From Pseudomonas alcaliphila JAB1 (lineage in GTDB: Bacteria > Pseudomonadota > Gammaproteobacteria > Pseudomonadales > Pseudomonadaceae): 64,000 bases of DNA. This document shows positions 44,575-53,712 of the stretch, piece after piece (within the stretch, counting starts at the first letter, position 1; the number at the start of each line of letters is the position of its first letter). The stretch is from the NCBI RefSeq assembly GCF_001941865.1, contig NZ_CP016162.1, positions 2,356,001 through 2,420,000 on the forward strand, in the 5' to 3' direction. A program made the translations under genes and the position numbers. The notes below the pieces were generated by a model. It ran no database searches. It was not told where the DNA came from and saw nothing but the letters and a program-made list of their open reading frames with translations.

Positions 44575-45018
44575 ATGGGACTGTGGCAACGAACGCCCGA
44601 TATCGATGCACTCAACGCGACCTTGAAAAACAGCATCGGTGAGGTGCTGGACATCCGTTTCGAAGCCTTCGACGACGAATCGCTCAGCGCCAGCATGGTG
44701 ATCGACTCGCGTACTCACCAGCCCTATGGCCTGCTGCACGGTGGCGCCTCGGTGGTGCTGGCGGAAACCCTAGGCTCCACTGCCAGCTACCTGTGCATCG
44801 ACAGCAGCCGCTTCTACTGCGTCGGCCTGGAAGTCAACGCCAACCATCTGCGCGGTTTACGCCGCGGGCGTGTGCATGCGGTGGCGCGGCCGGTGCATCT
44901 GGGCCGTACCACCCACGTCTGGGACATTCGCCTCAGTGGCGACGACGGCAAGGCCAGCTGTATCTCGCGGTTGACCATGGCCATCGTTCCCCTGGGTGAT
45001 CAGCCCCCGAAACTTTAA
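44575..45018 (+). CDS. PaaI/YdiI-type hot-dog thioesterase
   Basis: 147 residues. The conserved active-site stretch PYGLLHGGASVVLAETLGS (about 43-61) carries the HGG and catalytic Glu of this family. EVNANHLRGLRRGRV is the usual acyl-CoA-binding strand. It hydrolyses acyl- or aryl-CoA thioesters and could balance the ligase encoded just upstream. ATG 44575 with AAGGA 8 nt upstream. Confidence 0.92.
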   Translation: MGLWQRTPDIDALNATLKNSIGEVLDIRFEAFDDESLSASMVIDSRTHQPYGLLHGGASVVLAETLGSTASYLCIDSSRFYCVGLEVNANHLRGLRRGRVHAVARPVHLGRTTHVWDIRLSGDDGKASCISRLTMAIVPLGDQPPKL

Positions 45019-45076
45019 GTTTCTGCCTGCAATTTCATCCAAGATTTGCCCGGTCCGTGGCGCTACAGTACGCGCC

Positions 45077-45880
45077 ATGGACCAGATCACTCATATCCAA
45101 AGCAGCTTGCCCGGCGTGCGCCTGATCGATGCCGAGTACCGTCGCTTCGCCTTTCCCCGGCACTTTCACCTGGAATATCACGTCGGCCTGCTGATACAGG
45201 GACAGCATCGCTACGCCTATGGCGGTGAGCGCCGGCATGTCGGGACGGGGGACGTACTGCTGATGGCGCCGGAAGGGATTCATGACGGCGCCTGCCTGGA
45301 TGGCCAGAGTTACCGCATCCGGGTGATGGCCTTCGATCCCTCCTGGCTGGATGAAGCCAGTCGTACCCTGAGTGACGGTCGTCAGGGTGCGCCACGCTTG
45401 ACCACCAGCAGTCTGCGTCACCCGCTGCTGTCGCAGCACCTGCAGCGCTTTCATGCAGCGATGCTGGGCGGCTCGAGACTGGCTCAGGAGGAGGCGCTCT
45501 GGCAGGCGCTGGCCCACCTGCTGGAGATGGGGTCGACGTTGTGTGTCAGCGAGCCACAGCGCGTCTTCGATCAGCAGACCTGGCAGCGGCTGCGCGATTG
45601 GCTGGAGAGCCGCCTGGACGATCCACCCACGCTGGAGGAAATCGCTGCTTTCTGCGCCATGAGCCCGTGGCAGGCGCTGCGGCGTTTCCGCCAGCACACC
45701 GGTTTGCCGCCGCATCAGTGGCTGACTCAGCTGCGTCTGCAGCGGGCGTTGCCGCTGGTGCTGGCGGGTGAGCCTCTGAGCGAGATCGCCCTGCGGCTGG
45801 GCTTCTACGACCAGGCGCACTTCTCGCGGCTGTTCCGCCGCACTTACGGTCTGCCGCCGGCGCGCTTGCGTCAGGGTTGA
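45077..45880 (+). CDS. AraC family transcriptional regulator
   Basis: 267 residues. The N-terminal AraC-type cupin (about 15-160) has FPRHFHLEYHVGLLIQG and GTGDVLLMAPEGIHDG. Two helix-turn-helix motifs follow (about 175-265), ending in LRLGFYDQAHFSRLFRRTYGLPP. ATG 45077 without an obvious ribosome binding site. It lies upstream of a LysE-type exporter gene, a common pair in which the regulator controls efflux of an amino acid or analogue; that link is inferred. Confidence 0.92.
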   Translation: MDQITHIQSSLPGVRLIDAEYRRFAFPRHFHLEYHVGLLIQGQHRYAYGGERRHVGTGDVLLMAPEGIHDGACLDGQSYRIRVMAFDPSWLDEASRTLSDGRQGAPRLTTSSLRHPLLSQHLQRFHAAMLGGSRLAQEEALWQALAHLLEMGSTLCVSEPQRVFDQQTWQRLRDWLESRLDDPPTLEEIAAFCAMSPWQALRRFRQHTGLPPHQWLTQLRLQRALPLVLAGEPLSEIALRLGFYDQAHFSRLFRRTYGLPPARLRQG

Positions 45881-45924
45881 TTTATCCGCGCACCTTGATG
45901 GCTATCAGGCAAGGCTCTCAAAGC

Positions 45925-46009
45925 AGCCTTTCGCAGGAGCCCCGACCCGGGGCGAAGCTTTGCAATTCTGTGTCGTCCTGATTCGCGGCGAGGCGCCGCT
46001 CCCACAGGT
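45925..46009. repeat. inverted pair of Pseudomonas REP-like hairpins
   Basis: A GC-rich palindromic unit (CGCAGGAGCCCCGACCCGGGGCGAA) at about 45933-45957 and a second, oppositely oriented unit with GGCGAGGCGCC and CTCCCACAGG at about 45983-46008 form a REP pair. The CTCCCACAGG end is typical of dispersed Pseudomonas REPs. They fill most of the 189-bp gap before the LysE-type gene. Confidence 0.65.
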
Positions 46010-46069
46010 TTGGTGCATCGACGTTCAACTGAGCAGCAACCTCATCTTTTCAATTTCCTGGAGATCAAC

Positions 46070-46702
46070 ATGCAGGAGACGTCCGTCTTGCTGTCGCTGG
46101 CTGCTGTGTTCGCGGTGGCCCTTGTAAGCCCCGGCCCGGATGTAGCGCTGGTGGTGCGCACCGCCTTGCATCAGGGGCAGCGTGCCGGCTTGCTCAGTGC
46201 GTTGGGCCTGGCCTGTGGCATTCTTCTGCACGGCACCCTGGTGCTCAGCGGCGTGGCCTTGCTGCTCAGTCGTACCGAGTGGCTGTTCGAGCTGGTGCAG
46301 GTCGGCGGTGCACTCTATCTGGGCTGGCTGGGTATCGGCGCTGTGCGTGCCTGGTGGTGTGGCAGTGCTGGCCCGAGGCGGCTGGATGGCGAGCTGACGC
46401 CTTCGCTGTTCGGCCCCTGGTTACGCGGCGTGCTCACCAACCTGGGCAATCCCAAGGCGCTGGTGTTCTTCCTGGCACTGCTAAGCAGTCTGGTACCCGC
46501 CGATATGTCGTTGCCCGGCAAGGTGGCCTGTGCGGCGCTGCTGTTCGGCCTGAGCCTGTTCTGGTTCAGCCTGCTGGGGCTGACCCTGAGCCGCCCGCTG
46601 ATGCGTCAGCGGCTGCTGCAGGTGGCGCCGACCATCGACTTCATTTGCGGCCTGGTATTTCTGCTGGTGGCGGCCAGTATCGTCGGACGTCTGCTGCTAT
46701 AG
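46070..46702 (+). CDS. LysE family amino-acid exporter
   Basis: 210 residues, six hydrophobic segments. The family signature VSPGPDVALVVRTAL (about 20-34) is followed by HQGQRAGLLSALGLACG, and GVLTNLGNPKALVFFLALL (about 120-138) is the second conserved block. Exports amino acids or related compounds from the cytoplasm. ATG 46070 with GGAG upstream. Preceded by an AraC regulator that may control it. Confidence 0.92.
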   Translation: MQETSVLLSLAAVFAVALVSPGPDVALVVRTALHQGQRAGLLSALGLACGILLHGTLVLSGVALLLSRTEWLFELVQVGGALYLGWLGIGAVRAWWCGSAGPRRLDGELTPSLFGPWLRGVLTNLGNPKALVFFLALLSSLVPADMSLPGKVACAALLFGLSLFWFSLLGLTLSRPLMRQRLLQVAPTIDFICGLVFLLVAASIVGRLLL

Positions 46703-46801
46703 CCCTGACCATTGCGCCGCCATCAATGGCCGTTACGGTCATTGCCGTGCGTCGGTGGCTGCCGGAGAATCCGGGCATATTTGTTTTCTCGAGTTTGATG
46801 C

Positions 46802-47605
46802 ATGCCGCAGTCGATCTTCTTCGCTCATGCCAATGGCTTTCCGTCGGCCACCTACGGCAAGCTGTTCGCCGCGCTGGCGCCGGATTTTCAGGTGCAGCAC
46901 CTGGAACAGCATGGCCACGACCCGCGTTTTCCGGTCAATGACAACTGGTCGAATCTGGTCGATGAGCTGATCCATCACCTCGAGGGCGGCGCCGAGCCGG
47001 TCTGGGGCGTCGGCCATTCGCTCGGCGGCGTGCTGCATTATCACGCCGCCTTGCTTCGCCCGGAGTTGTATCGCGGCGTGGTGATGCTCGATTCGCCAGT
47101 GCTGACCCTGGCCGACCGCATGGTGATTCGCGCCGCCAAGCGCTTCGGTTTCATCGACCGCATCACCCCGGCCGGCCGTACTCTTGGGCGCCGTGAAGCC
47201 TTTGCCGATCTCGTCGAGGCGCGAGACTACTTCGCCGGCAAGAGCCTGTTTCGCCGTTTCGACCCCGAGTGCCTGGATGCCTATGTCAGCCATGGCCTGC
47301 AACCGGGTGAGCAGGGGCTGCGCCTGAAATTCGATCCGGCCACCGAGATCAGTATCTACCGCAGCGTGCCGCACACCTCTCCGGGGCTACCCCAGCAGCT
47401 GGCGGTGCCGCTGGCCATGGTGCGCGGTCGCCACAGTCGGGTGGTGTTGCCGCATCATGCGCATCTGTTGCGGCGCATGCCGCGCGCGGAATATCACAAT
47501 CTGCCTGGCGGCCATATGTTCCCGCTGGAGCGCCCGCAGGCTACCGCCGACCTGCTGCGTCAACTGTTCACCCGCTGGGCTGGTAGCCAGGAGCAACGTG
47601 CATGA
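46802..47605 (+). CDS. alpha/beta hydrolase (PA1621-like)
   Basis: 267 residues. The oxyanion region is FFAHANGFPSATY, the nucleophile elbow GVGHSLGGVL (Ser near 74) and the catalytic His in LPGGHMFPLERP. Substrate unknown. The next gene, another alpha/beta hydrolase, overlaps its stop (ATGA), and the same tandem pair occurs in P. aeruginosa (PA1621-PA1622). No signal peptide, so cytosolic. Confidence 0.9.
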   Translation: MPQSIFFAHANGFPSATYGKLFAALAPDFQVQHLEQHGHDPRFPVNDNWSNLVDELIHHLEGGAEPVWGVGHSLGGVLHYHAALLRPELYRGVVMLDSPVLTLADRMVIRAAKRFGFIDRITPAGRTLGRREAFADLVEARDYFAGKSLFRRFDPECLDAYVSHGLQPGEQGLRLKFDPATEISIYRSVPHTSPGLPQQLAVPLAMVRGRHSRVVLPHHAHLLRRMPRAEYHNLPGGHMFPLERPQATADLLRQLFTRWAGSQEQRA

Positions 47606-48471
47606 GCATGAGCATGGATTTCGAGGAAGTGCGCCTGAGCCTGCCGCATATCGAGTTGGCGGCTCATCTCTACGGTCCAGAGGATGGTGTGCCGGTTCTG
47701 GCGCTGCACGGCTGGTTGGATAACGCAGCGAGCTTTGCGCGGCTGGCGCCGAAACTCGAGGGGATGCGCATCGTCGCCCTTGATTTTGCCGGTCATGGGC
47801 ATTCCGAGCATCGTTCGGCAGGCGCCGGTTATGCGCTGTGGGACTATGCCTTTGACGTGCTGCAGGTCGCCGAGCAGTTTGGCTGGGCGCGTTTCTCCAT
47901 CCTCGGTCATTCCATGGGCGCGATCACCGCCGTGTTGCTGGCGGGAGCGATGCCGGAGCGGGTCGCGCGCCTGGCCCTGATCGACGGCCTGGTGCCTTAC
48001 ACCGGTGAAGCCGAGCAGGCGCCGCAGAAGCTGGGTGAAGCCTTGCGCGCCAGGCAGGCGCTGACTGACAAGCGCAAGCCGGTGTACGCGGAGATGGCGC
48101 GCGCGGTCGAGGCGCGGATGAAAGGCGTGGGCGCGGTCAGCCGTGAGGCGGCCGAATTGCTGGCCCAGCGTGGGCTGATGCCGGTGCCGGGCGGCTATAC
48201 CTGGCGTACCGACAGCCGCCTGACCCTGCCGTCGCCGCTGCGTCTGAGCTGGGCGCATGCCCAGGCGTTCGTTCGCGCGCTGCAATGCCCGGTCAGCCTG
48301 GTGTTGGCGGAGCAGGGCATGATGGGGGCGCAGGCGGCCGTGCGCGCCTTGCTGCAGGATCTGCCGTTCGAGGTACACCGTCTGCCCGGTGGGCATCACC
48401 TGCATCTGGATGATGAAGCCGGTGCGCAGCTCGTAGCGGATTGTTTCAATCCATTCCTGCGCTTGCCTTGA
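47602..48471 (+). CDS. alpha/beta hydrolase (PA1622-like)
   Basis: 289 residues. LALHGWLDNAASF carries the oxyanion HG, LDFAGHGHSEH follows, the nucleophile elbow is ILGHSMGAIT (Ser near 105), and the terminal His is in LPGGHHLHLDDE. The pattern is epoxide hydrolase or esterase-like; the substrate is unknown. The start codon at 47602 overlaps the upstream stop. In-frame ATGs at 47608 and 47614 are alternatives. Confidence 0.9.
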   Translation: MSMSMDFEEVRLSLPHIELAAHLYGPEDGVPVLALHGWLDNAASFARLAPKLEGMRIVALDFAGHGHSEHRSAGAGYALWDYAFDVLQVAEQFGWARFSILGHSMGAITAVLLAGAMPERVARLALIDGLVPYTGEAEQAPQKLGEALRARQALTDKRKPVYAEMARAVEARMKGVGAVSREAAELLAQRGLMPVPGGYTWRTDSRLTLPSPLRLSWAHAQAFVRALQCPVSLVLAEQGMMGAQAAVRALLQDLPFEVHRLPGGHHLHLDDEAGAQLVADCFNPFLRLP

Positions 48472-48598
48472 CTTGCCTGCGGCCGTGGGGAAAGGTGTGG
48501 CGGTCTGCCATGGAGGATCGCATGATCGACCCGTTAAAAGTCGCCACTCGCTGTACAGCAAGCTCACCCGTCGCGTTTTTTCAGTGGACTGCCACCTC

Positions 48599-49414
48599 AT
48601 GAAGGGGGCTGTGCAGTTTTTTTCTGCGGTGCTTGCCACGGTCTGCAGCGGTGCCGTACTGGCGGCCGATCTACCTGGCAGTCGCGACCTCGAGGTACTG
48701 CCGCGGTTTCCTGCCAGTCACATCGTCGCGTTCAAGGAAGCGCCCGATGTCGAGCGTATCTATCCGCAAGGCTCCATTCGCCGCATCAGCGGGCGGTTGC
48801 GCTATGAGCGGGAGATTCTCGTGCAGGGCAAGCACAGTGCGGTGACCTACGAGCTGCCACGCACCCACAGTGCCGATCAGGTGTTCACCGCGGCGCGCGA
48901 AGCGCTGCTGGAAAAGGACGCCGAGCTGCTCTACTGGTGCCAGGGCCGTGAGTGTGGTGCGAGTAGCCTGTGGGCCAACTCGGTATTCGGCAATGCCACG
49001 CTATATGGCTCTGACGACCAGCAGGCCTATGCCTTGTTACGCCTGGCCGAGCCGAATCACGAGAGCCTGCTGGCGCTATACAGCATCACTCGTGGGAATC
49101 GGCGTGCTTACCTGCATGCCGAGCAACTGGATGCCGAAGCCCCTCTGGGCGTATTGCTGCCGACGCCGGCGACCTTGCTGCGTCAGTTGCGCACCGATGG
49201 GCAACTGAAACTGCCCGATGAAGCCAAGGCCGACAGCGCCTGGGTCGAGGTGCTGGCGCGCAGCCTGGACCTCGATAGCACCTTGCGCGTCAGCCTCGCA
49301 GGCAGCCAGGCCGAGGCCTGGCGCGAGGCGTTGATCGAGCAGCGCGTGCGCGAAGCGCGCCTGGAGTTGGGTGAAGCTTCGGATGAAACACTGAGCGTGC
49401 GTTTGTTGCGTTAA
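48599..49414 (+). CDS. secreted DUF4892 protein
   Basis: 271 residues with a signal peptide (FFSAVLATVCSGAVLAAD, about 7-24). The mature protein shows DUF4892 features: GSRDLEVLPRFP near the start and a WCQGRECGASSLWANSVFG block (about 117-135) with two close cysteines. A C-terminal OmpA-like segment is possible but not evident. ATG 48599 is taken for its signal peptide although no strong ribosome binding site is seen. Function unknown; position matches PA1623. Confidence 0.85.
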   Translation: MKGAVQFFSAVLATVCSGAVLAADLPGSRDLEVLPRFPASHIVAFKEAPDVERIYPQGSIRRISGRLRYEREILVQGKHSAVTYELPRTHSADQVFTAAREALLEKDAELLYWCQGRECGASSLWANSVFGNATLYGSDDQQAYALLRLAEPNHESLLALYSITRGNRRAYLHAEQLDAEAPLGVLLPTPATLLRQLRTDGQLKLPDEAKADSAWVEVLARSLDLDSTLRVSLAGSQAEAWREALIEQRVREARLELGEASDETLSVRLLR

Positions 49415-49441
49415 GCTAGCACTCGCAATCGCCTATAACAG

Positions 49442-49462
49442 AGCGCCCGTAAGGGCGCTTTG
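49442..49462 (+). terminator. rho-independent terminator
   Basis: A 7-bp stem (AGCGCCC/GGGCGCT) with a GTAA loop followed by TTTGT, 27 bp after the DUF4892 stop. Confidence 0.8.
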
Positions 49463-49489
49463 TCGTTTCGTCGAAGGGAGTTTCGCTTG

Positions 49490-50569
49490 ATGGCCACTAA
49501 TGATCGTCTGCTGGTGCAGATTCTTCTGCTCGGCCTGCTGGCTGCCAGCCTATGGGTGCTGGCGCCATTCTGGTCGGCGCTGTTCTGGGCCGCCGTGTTG
49601 GCCTTTGCCAGTTGGCCGCTGATGCGCCTGCTGACGCAATTGCTCAATGGGCGCCTGTCGCTGGCGGCGGGCATCCTGACTGGGGTCTGGGTGATCATGG
49701 TGGCGGTGCCGTTGGTCTGGCTGGGCTTCAACTTGGCCGATCACATCAAGGATGCCAATGCCCTGATCAAGGATCTGCAGGTCGAAGGCCTGCCGCCACC
49801 GCCGAGCTGGCTGGCCAGTATTCCGCTGGTCGGTGATCGCCTGGTTGAGCTGTGGCGCACCATCGACCAGCAGGGCGCTGCCTTCTTCGACACGCTGCGG
49901 CCCTATCTGGGGCAGGTCGGCAACTGGCTAATGGCACGTAGTGCGAAGATCGGTGCGGGCATGGTCGAACTGGCCCTGAGCCTGGTGCTGGTGTTCTTCT
50001 TCTACCGTGACGGGCCGCGCCTGGCGGTGTTCGTGCACAGCCTGCTGGAGCGGCTGATTGGCGAGCGTGCCGATCATTATCTGGAACTGGTCGCCGGCAC
50101 CGTGCAGCGTGTGGTCAACGGCGTGATCGGTACCGCCGCAGCGCAGGCCGTGCTGGCCTACATCGGTTTCGTCATCGCCGGGGTGCCGGGCGCCCTGGTG
50201 CTGGGCCTGCTGACCTTTGCCTTCAGTTTCATCATGATTCCGCCGCTGATCTGGGGCCCCGCCGTGGCCTGGCTGGTATGGCAGGGGGAAATCGGCATGG
50301 CGATTTTCCTGGGTATCTGGGGCTTCTTCATCATCAGTGGGGTGGACAACATCCTCAAGCCCTACCTGATCAGCCGTGGCGGCAACCTGCCGCTGGTGGT
50401 GGTGCTGCTCGGCGTGTTCGGCGGCATCCTCGCCTTCGGCTTCATGGGCCTGTTCCTCGGCCCGACCCTGCTGGCGGTGGCCTACAGCCTGCTCAGCGAT
50501 TGGGTGGCGCAGAAGACACCGGACAACCAGGCGGCCCTCGACCAACTGCCGCCGGACAAACCGGCATGA
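49490..50569 (+). CDS. AI-2E family (PerM/YdiK-like) membrane transporter
   Basis: 359 residues with about seven TM helices. The N-terminal hairpin (FWSALFWAAVLAFASWPLM), the middle ARSAKIGAGMVELALSLVLVFFFYRDGPR, and the family block PPLIWGPAVAWLVWQG plus the closing GGILAFGFMGLFLGPTLLAV are present. The family includes the AI-2 exporter TqsA and Na+/H+ antiporters; the substrate cannot be told from the sequence. ATG 49490 with AAGGGAG upstream. Confidence 0.9.
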   Translation: MATNDRLLVQILLLGLLAASLWVLAPFWSALFWAAVLAFASWPLMRLLTQLLNGRLSLAAGILTGVWVIMVAVPLVWLGFNLADHIKDANALIKDLQVEGLPPPPSWLASIPLVGDRLVELWRTIDQQGAAFFDTLRPYLGQVGNWLMARSAKIGAGMVELALSLVLVFFFYRDGPRLAVFVHSLLERLIGERADHYLELVAGTVQRVVNGVIGTAAAQAVLAYIGFVIAGVPGALVLGLLTFAFSFIMIPPLIWGPAVAWLVWQGEIGMAIFLGIWGFFIISGVDNILKPYLISRGGNLPLVVVLLGVFGGILAFGFMGLFLGPTLLAVAYSLLSDWVAQKTPDNQAALDQLPPDKPA

Positions 50570-50687
50570 GACGTATAAACCGTTGAAACTAAGAACCTCT
50601 ATCAAGAGACCAATGGCGGACGCACCGCGTTGTGGTCGGGAGGAGGCTGACCTAGGCTGAGGTTGTTGTGTCAATAAAGAGTCACTT

Positions 50688-51833
50688 ATGCGCAGCCTGT
50701 CGATTTCCCTCATTGTTTTCGCCGGTTTATTGGCGGTTTTATGGTGGTGGCAGCGGCCCCAACCGATGCCCGTGCAACTGATCGCGGTGGAGCGCGGCCC
50801 GGTGGAAACCCTGGTCGCCAATACTCGCGCCGGCACCCTGAAATCCTGTCGCCGTTCGCGGCTGTCGTTCAATGTCGGCGGCCAGGTCAGCGAGCTGCTG
50901 GTCGACGAAGGCCAGCAGGTCGAGGTCGGCCAGGTGCTCATGCGCCTGCGCCAGGACGACCGCCTGGCGCGGGTCGAGGAGGCCAGCGCGCGTCTCGAGA
51001 TACGCCGCAGCGAGCGCGAGCAGCTGTGCCGCAAGGCCGAGCTGTACCAGCGCGATCACCGCCGTCTGCAGCACCTGGGCGAACGCAAGCTGACCTCGCT
51101 CGAGCGCCTCGACCAGGCCGAGACCAAGGCGCGCCTGGCGCAACTGGCCTGCACCGCGCAGCAGGTGCAGATCCGCGAGGCCGAGGCCAACTTGACGCTG
51201 CAGCGCTCGCTGCTCGACCAGGCCGTGCTGCGTGCGCCCTTCGCCGGGGTGGTGGCGCAGATCAACGGCGAGCTGGGCGAATTCGTCACTCCCTCACCGC
51301 CGGGCATTCCGACGCCGCCGGCGGTGGACCTGATCGACGACAGCTGCCTCTACGTCGATGCACCGATCGACGAGGTGGACGCCGGTCGGGTGCGCATCGG
51401 CATGCCGGTACGGATCAGCCTGGACGCCTTCCGCGGCCGCCACTTCCACGGCCAGGTCAGCCGCATCGCGCCCTTCGTGCGTGAGCTGGAGAAGCAGGCG
51501 CGCACCGTCGACGTCGAGGTGCGTTTCGCCCAGTTGCCGGTGGACGTGACCCTGCTGGCCGGCTATAGCGCCGACGTGGAAATCCTCCTGGAACAGAGCG
51601 CCGGCAGCCTGCGTATCCCCACCGAGACCCTGCTGGAGGGGCGCCGGGTGCTGCGCTACGACCCGGCCACCGGCGTGTTGCGCGAGGTGGAACTCAACAC
51701 CGGGCTGGCCAACTGGCGCTGGACCGAGGTGCTCGACGGCCTGCACGAGGGCGAGCGGATTCTCGCCAGCCTCCACCAGGAGGGACTCAAGGACGGTATC
51801 GCGGTGATCTCGCGCAGCGCGGAAGCACAGTGA
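50688..51833 (+). CDS. periplasmic adaptor of a MacAB-like exporter (HlyD/MacA type)
   Basis: 381 residues. An N-terminal membrane anchor or signal (about 5-20), lipoyl half-motifs around a long coiled coil (about 85-165), a beta-barrel domain with GRVRIGMPVRISLDAFRGRHF, and a membrane-proximal domain. It should link the inner-membrane ABC exporter to an outer-membrane TolC-like channel. ATG 50688 with AAAGAG upstream. Its stop overlaps the ATPase start. First of four genes with very high GC content. Confidence 0.9.
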   Translation: MRSLSISLIVFAGLLAVLWWWQRPQPMPVQLIAVERGPVETLVANTRAGTLKSCRRSRLSFNVGGQVSELLVDEGQQVEVGQVLMRLRQDDRLARVEEASARLEIRRSEREQLCRKAELYQRDHRRLQHLGERKLTSLERLDQAETKARLAQLACTAQQVQIREAEANLTLQRSLLDQAVLRAPFAGVVAQINGELGEFVTPSPPGIPTPPAVDLIDDSCLYVDAPIDEVDAGRVRIGMPVRISLDAFRGRHFHGQVSRIAPFVRELEKQARTVDVEVRFAQLPVDVTLLAGYSADVEILLEQSAGSLRIPTETLLEGRRVLRYDPATGVLREVELNTGLANWRWTEVLDGLHEGERILASLHQEGLKDGIAVISRSAEAQ

Positions 51834-52511
51834 TGATCCGCCTGCAGGGGGTGACGCGCGGCTTCGTCAGTGGCGAGCAGCGGGTCGTCGGCCTGGCGGC
51901 GCTGGATCTGCAGATCGCCGCCGGTGACTACCTGGCGGTGGTCGGCCCGTCCGGCTCGGGCAAGTCGACCCTGCTCAATATCCTCGGCCTGCTCGACGTG
52001 CCGGATGCCGGCGAATACTGGCTCAACAATGAGGCCACCGCGGCGCTAGATGAGCGTCGCCGCGCCGAGCTGCGCCGCCGCCATATCGGTTTCGTGTTCC
52101 AGGCCTACCACTTGATCCCACGGCTGAACGTGCTGGAAAACATTGAGCTGCCGATGCTCCTGGCCGGCATCGACCCCGCCGAGCGCCGCCGCCGCAGCCG
52201 CGAGCTGGCCGAGCGCCTCGGCCTCGGCCAGCGCCTGGGTCATCGCCCGGCCGAGCTGTCCGGCGGTCAGCGCCAGCGGGTGGCCATCGCCCGCGCCATG
52301 GTCATGCGCCCGGCACTGCTGCTGGCCGACGAGGCCACCGGCAACCTCGACAGCCAGGCCGGCGGCGAGGTGTTCGCCCTGCTCGAAGCGCTCAACGCCG
52401 AGGGCCAGACCCTGGTGGTGGTGACCCACGACCTGCAGCACGCGGCGCGCGCGGCGCCAGTTGTGGCTGCACGACGGCCAGGCGCGGCCGCCGCAACTGC
52501 GGGTGGCCTGA
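51833..52511 (+). CDS. ABC transporter ATPase (MacB/LolD type), frameshift near C-terminus
   Basis: Walker A GPSGSGKST (about 38-46), Q-loop FVFQAYHLIP, signature LSGGQRQRVAIARAM and Walker B LLLADEATGNLD are all intact. Near base 52450 the frame leaves the expected path. A +1 shift restores a normal tail (QLWLHDGQARP) and a TGA at 52509-52511 that overlaps the permease ATG. As written, the frame instead runs straight into the permease, giving a fused open frame from 51830 to 53890. Either a real one-base insertion in the GC-alternating run or a sequence error. Confidence 0.85.
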
Positions 52512-53712
52512 TGCGTGCCGCCGACCTCTGCGCCCTGTGGCTCGGCGGGCTGCGCGGGCACCGTTCGCGCAGCGCCATGCTGTTGCTGGCCATCGCCATT
52601 GGCGTGTTCGCCGTGGTGCTGCTCAGCGGCCTGGGCGAGGGCGCCCGGCGTTTCGTCATCGGCGAGTTCGACCAGCTCGGCCGCCACCTGCTGATCGTCG
52701 TGCCGGGGCGTAACCAGACCACCGGCGGCATGCCGCCGGTCACCGGCCTGGCGCCGCGCGAGCTGACCCTCGGCGATGCCCTGGCCATCGCCCGCCTGCC
52801 GCAGGTGCGCCGGGTGGCGCCGCAGCAGTCGGGGCGCGCCGAGGTACGCGCCGGCAATCGCCACCGCGAGACGCTGATCGTCGGCACCGACCACCACTTC
52901 TTCGTCATGCGCGGCCTGCAGCTGGCCCAGGGCCAGCCGCTGCCGGCACTGGCCGCCGGCCAGGGCGAGGCGGTGGGCGTGATCGGCGCACGGCTGCGCC
53001 GCGAGCTGTTCGGCGACGGGCCGGCGCTGGGCCAGTGGCTGCGCGCCGGCGACCGGCGGCTGCGGGTGATCGGCGTGCTGGCCGAGCGCGGCGAGTCGCT
53101 GGGCATGGATTTCTCCGACAGCCTGCTGATACCCCTGGCCAATGCCCAGGCGCTGTTCGACCGCGAGGGCCTGCTGCGTATCTTCGTCGAGCTGCGCGGC
53201 GCCAGTTACCTCGCCAGCGCGCAGCGGGAGATTCGTGCCAGCCTGAGCCGGCGTCACCAGGGCAAGGAGGATTTCACCCTGGTCGGCCAGGACGCCCTGC
53301 GCGGCACCTTCGAGCAGATTCTCGCGCGCCTGACCCAGGCGCTCGGCGGCATCGCCGCGATCAGCCTGCTGGTGGCCGGCATCCTGGTGATGAACGTGAC
53401 CTGGATTTCGGTCAACCAGCGCACCGCCGAGATCGGCCTGCTCAAGGCCCTCGGCGCCAGCGCCGGGCAGGTGCGCCTGGTGTTTCTCGGCGAGGCGCTG
53501 CTGCTGGCCCTGGTCGGTGCGCTGGCTGGCCTGCTGCTGGCCGAGCTGCTGCTGTGGGGCGCGCGCCTGGCCACCGCGCTGCCGCTGCATGCGCCCTGGT
53601 CAGCCTGGGCCTGGCGTTGGCCTGCGCCGCACTGTTCGCCTGGCTGCCGGCCAACCGCGCCGCCAGCATGGCGCCGGTGCAGGCGCTGCACGGCGCGGCG
53701 GGGGCCGGCTGA
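52511..53712 (+). pseudogene. MacB/FtsX-type permease 1, C-terminal frameshift
   Basis: Expected length about 400 residues. TM1 (SRSAMLLLAIAIGVFAVVLL), a MacB-type periplasmic core domain, TM2 (ITQALGGIAAISLLVAGILV area) and TM3 (LFLGEALLLALVGALAGLLLAELLL) read normally from ATG 52511. Near 53585-53600 one base appears to be missing. The in-frame tail becomes Pro/Arg-rich, while another frame supplies the expected last TM (LGLALACAALFAWLPANRAA) and a TGA at 53710-53712 overlapping the next ATG. The last helix is lost as written, so function is doubtful unless the base is a sequencing error. Confidence 0.7.
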
